Part shown: positions 62,668 to 64,000 of the stretch, in pieces
Layout of the letters: every line of letters begins with the position of its first letter
Numbering within the stretch: position 1 is the stretch's first letter
NCBI RefSeq assembly: GCF_026239735.1
Contig: NZ_JAPIVT010000001.1
Coordinates: 310,001-374,000 of the forward strand
From: Pedobacter sp. MC2016-05
GTDB lineage: Bacteria; Bacteroidota; Bacteroidia; Sphingobacteriales; Sphingobacteriaceae
Reading direction: 5' to 3'
DNA: 64,000 nt
The notes under the pieces: model-generated
Databases searched by the model: none
What the model saw: only the letters and a program-made list of their open reading frames with translations
Told to the model about the DNA's origin: nothing
Made by a program: the position numbers and the translations under genes

Positions 62668-64000
62668 ATGAAATTGAGCTTTGGTGTAAAAATTAGATTT
62701 CTACTGCTGGTTTTAGGTTGCTGCCTCATTGCAACGTCTATTTCATTAAGCAGATTTACTACCAAAAGTGATTTGCTGGAACGCGATGCCAACGAAGTCC
62801 AACAGAACTTATCGGTAAAAGAAAGAGACGTTGCTGCATTTTTGGCAAATAAAGCAGAGGTCGCTAAAGCAAAACGGTTCCATGTAAATCCAAATGATGC
62901 CATAGATTTTTTAAATACTTATCGAGAGATAAAAGGGATTAACCTCCTTACTTTTAAAAATAATCAATTAAATTTCTGGAGTACCTACCGCGTTACCGAT
63001 ATTGATCCCCGGACGATAAAAGAAGGAAGTTCTGTGCTGTTTTTTTCCAATGGATGGTACGAGGTAATTAAGAGTACGCAAGGTAATTTTAGTTTGGTTT
63101 TCCTTATTTCGATACAATCTCAATATCCATTTAAAGAAACACAGTATTTTCGAAATGATTTAGATCCGCTGTTATCTAATTCAAAATTACTTACACTGGC
63201 ATCATTTACTGATAAAGAAGTTTACAGCATCAAAAGTATTGATAATAAGTTTTTGTTCGGACTGAAGGTGAAATCTGGATACATAGAAGACTATTATTCT
63301 GTTACTCAGTTGTGGCTTTTTGTTGCAGGATTGGTAAGCATTTGCATGTTTTTCAATTCATTAAGCTCCCTAATTGCAAGACGAGGACATATTTTTTGGG
63401 GTACCTTATTCCTGATGATATTCTTTTTAACATTTAGGCTTTCGGATTTGTATTATGGATGGTTTAATCACCGGTTTCCACTCGATCTTTTCGATCCAAG
63501 GATATATTCAGAAAGTTTCTTCATGCCATCACTGGGCGATTTTTTATTGAATGTAATTACGCTTACCTGGTTACTGCTCTTTATGTATAACCACAAAGAG
63601 CAATATAAATTTGCCAAATGGATCAGAGAAAGCAAAATTTTAGGCATTATTATTCATATTCTGTTCTTGGCGTTTATTGCCGCCATAGCCTATTTTAGTG
63701 ACGAGGTTTTTTTTGGATTGATTTACAATTCAAAAATCAATTTCGAAATTATCAATATCTTAAAGCTAAGTGGCTCTAGCTGGGTGAGTATTGTAATCCT
63801 ATGCCTTGTTTGGTTTCAGATTTACTTAATCACCATCATTTGCGTAACAGTCAGCAAGCAACTAGATGTAAGCAATAGGGAAAGATTAATCATCTTTTTA
63901 ACCGGTTTTGCAATTGTTTTCTTCTATAAACTAACAACAGATTTTACTGCTTTTTTTATTGTTTTTGCACTTATCCTTTTAATTGTTTGTAGAAGTATTT
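62668..64000 (+). CDS. Large multi-TM protein, probable sensor histidine kinase, cut by the right edge
   Basis: An open frame starts at ATG 62668 and runs to the window end without a stop (444 codons). It begins with a TM helix (FLLLVLGCCLIATSIS, about 10-25), then about 180 residues that look like an extracytoplasmic sensor (LLERDANEVQQNL, INLLTFKNNQLNFWS), then at least seven TM helices (about 217-235, 246-265, 295-312, 330-350 and beyond). A start like this is common in very long Bacteroidetes sensor kinases, but the kinase domain would lie outside the window. A TATCTTTA box at 62651-62658 may be its promoter; the fabD terminator lies just before it. Confidence 0.75.
   Translation, partial: MKLSFGVKIRFLLLVLGCCLIATSISLSRFTTKSDLLERDANEVQQNLSVKERDVAAFLANKAEVAKAKRFHVNPNDAIDFLNTYREIKGINLLTFKNNQLNFWSTYRVTDIDPRTIKEGSSVLFFSNGWYEVIKSTQGNFSLVFLISIQSQYPFKETQYFRNDLDPLLSNSKLLTLASFTDKEVYSIKSIDNKFLFGLKVKSGYIEDYYSVTQLWLFVAGLVSICMFFNSLSSLIARRGHIFWGTLFLMIFFLTFRLSDLYYGWFNHRFPLDLFDPRIYSESFFMPSLGDFLLNVITLTWLLLFMYNHKEQYKFAKWIRESKILGIIIHILFLAFIAAIAYFSDEVFFGLIYNSKINFEIINILKLSGSSWVSIVILCLVWFQIYLITIICVTVSKQLDVSNRERLIIFLTGFAIVFFYKLTTDFTAFFIVFALILLIVCRSI

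Overview
The window looks like chromosomal DNA of a Bacteroidetes bacterium of the family Sphingobacteriaceae, most probably Pedobacter or a close relative. This is inferred from low GC content, type IX secretion/gliding genes (PorP/SprF partner, CHU_C-type adhesin), TonB-C fusion proteins, DUF3127, the miaB / sigma-54 activator / lptE / secG gene order, and promoter elements of the form TTTG-N17-TAnnTTTG. No rRNA, tRNA, CRISPR array, prophage or intact insertion sequence was seen. The assignment is not confirmed by any database search.

Layout. 1-5.6 kb: the edge of a probable Crp/Fnr-type gene, a small DUF6249-like membrane protein, two copies of a CTCCCGCAGAT intergenic repeat, an overlapping three-gene unit (sensor kinase, DinB, hotdog thioesterase), gltX and a neutral zinc metallopeptidase. 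5.8-12.7 kb: a six-gene signalling cluster with two hybrid histidine kinases, stand-alone receivers, CheR and CheB but no chemoreceptor. 12.7-18 kb: DUF3137 and LemA, then two tandem paralogous AsmA/DUF748-like membrane-anchored proteins. 18.3-20 kb: DUF47 regulator and Pit phosphate transporter. 20.2-22.1 kb: an ECF sigma factor with an anti-sigma/CarboxypepD/TonB-C fusion. 22.6-28.2 kb: DEAD-box helicase, AEC transporter, L-serine dehydratase, a TonB-C protein and MgtC. 28.3-35.2 kb: PorP/SprF and a 1971-residue secreted adhesin. 35.5-37.5 kb: groES-groEL.

37.9-44 kb: an OM-barrel PAP2 phosphatase, a propeller lipoprotein, DUF4197, then a stress-like region with a second ECF sigma factor, small membrane proteins, a truncated glycosyltransferase and an Hsp20. 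44-48.9 kb: secG, a TPR-like protein, lptE, a sigma-54 activator and miaB. 49-53.8 kb: a PhoR-like kinase, the DUF4130/radical SAM DNA-repair pair, a decayed membrane gene, an HD hydrolase and an XRE regulator. 54-64 kb: a THUMP methyltransferase diverging from DUF3127, an RprXY-like two-component pair, the futalosine-route menaquinone genes mqnB-mqnD, queD-folE-fabD, and the start of a large multi-TM protein that runs off the right edge.

The window is mostly housekeeping and signal transduction. The parts that most deserve a second look are the receptor-less CheB/CheR phosphorelay cluster, the small-protein/Hsp20 stress region with its truncated glycosyltransferase, the radical SAM/DUF4130 pair, the SSB-like acidic tail of the DUF3127 protein, and several palindromic intergenic repeats. 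Nothing here can be called a wholly new system from sequence alone.
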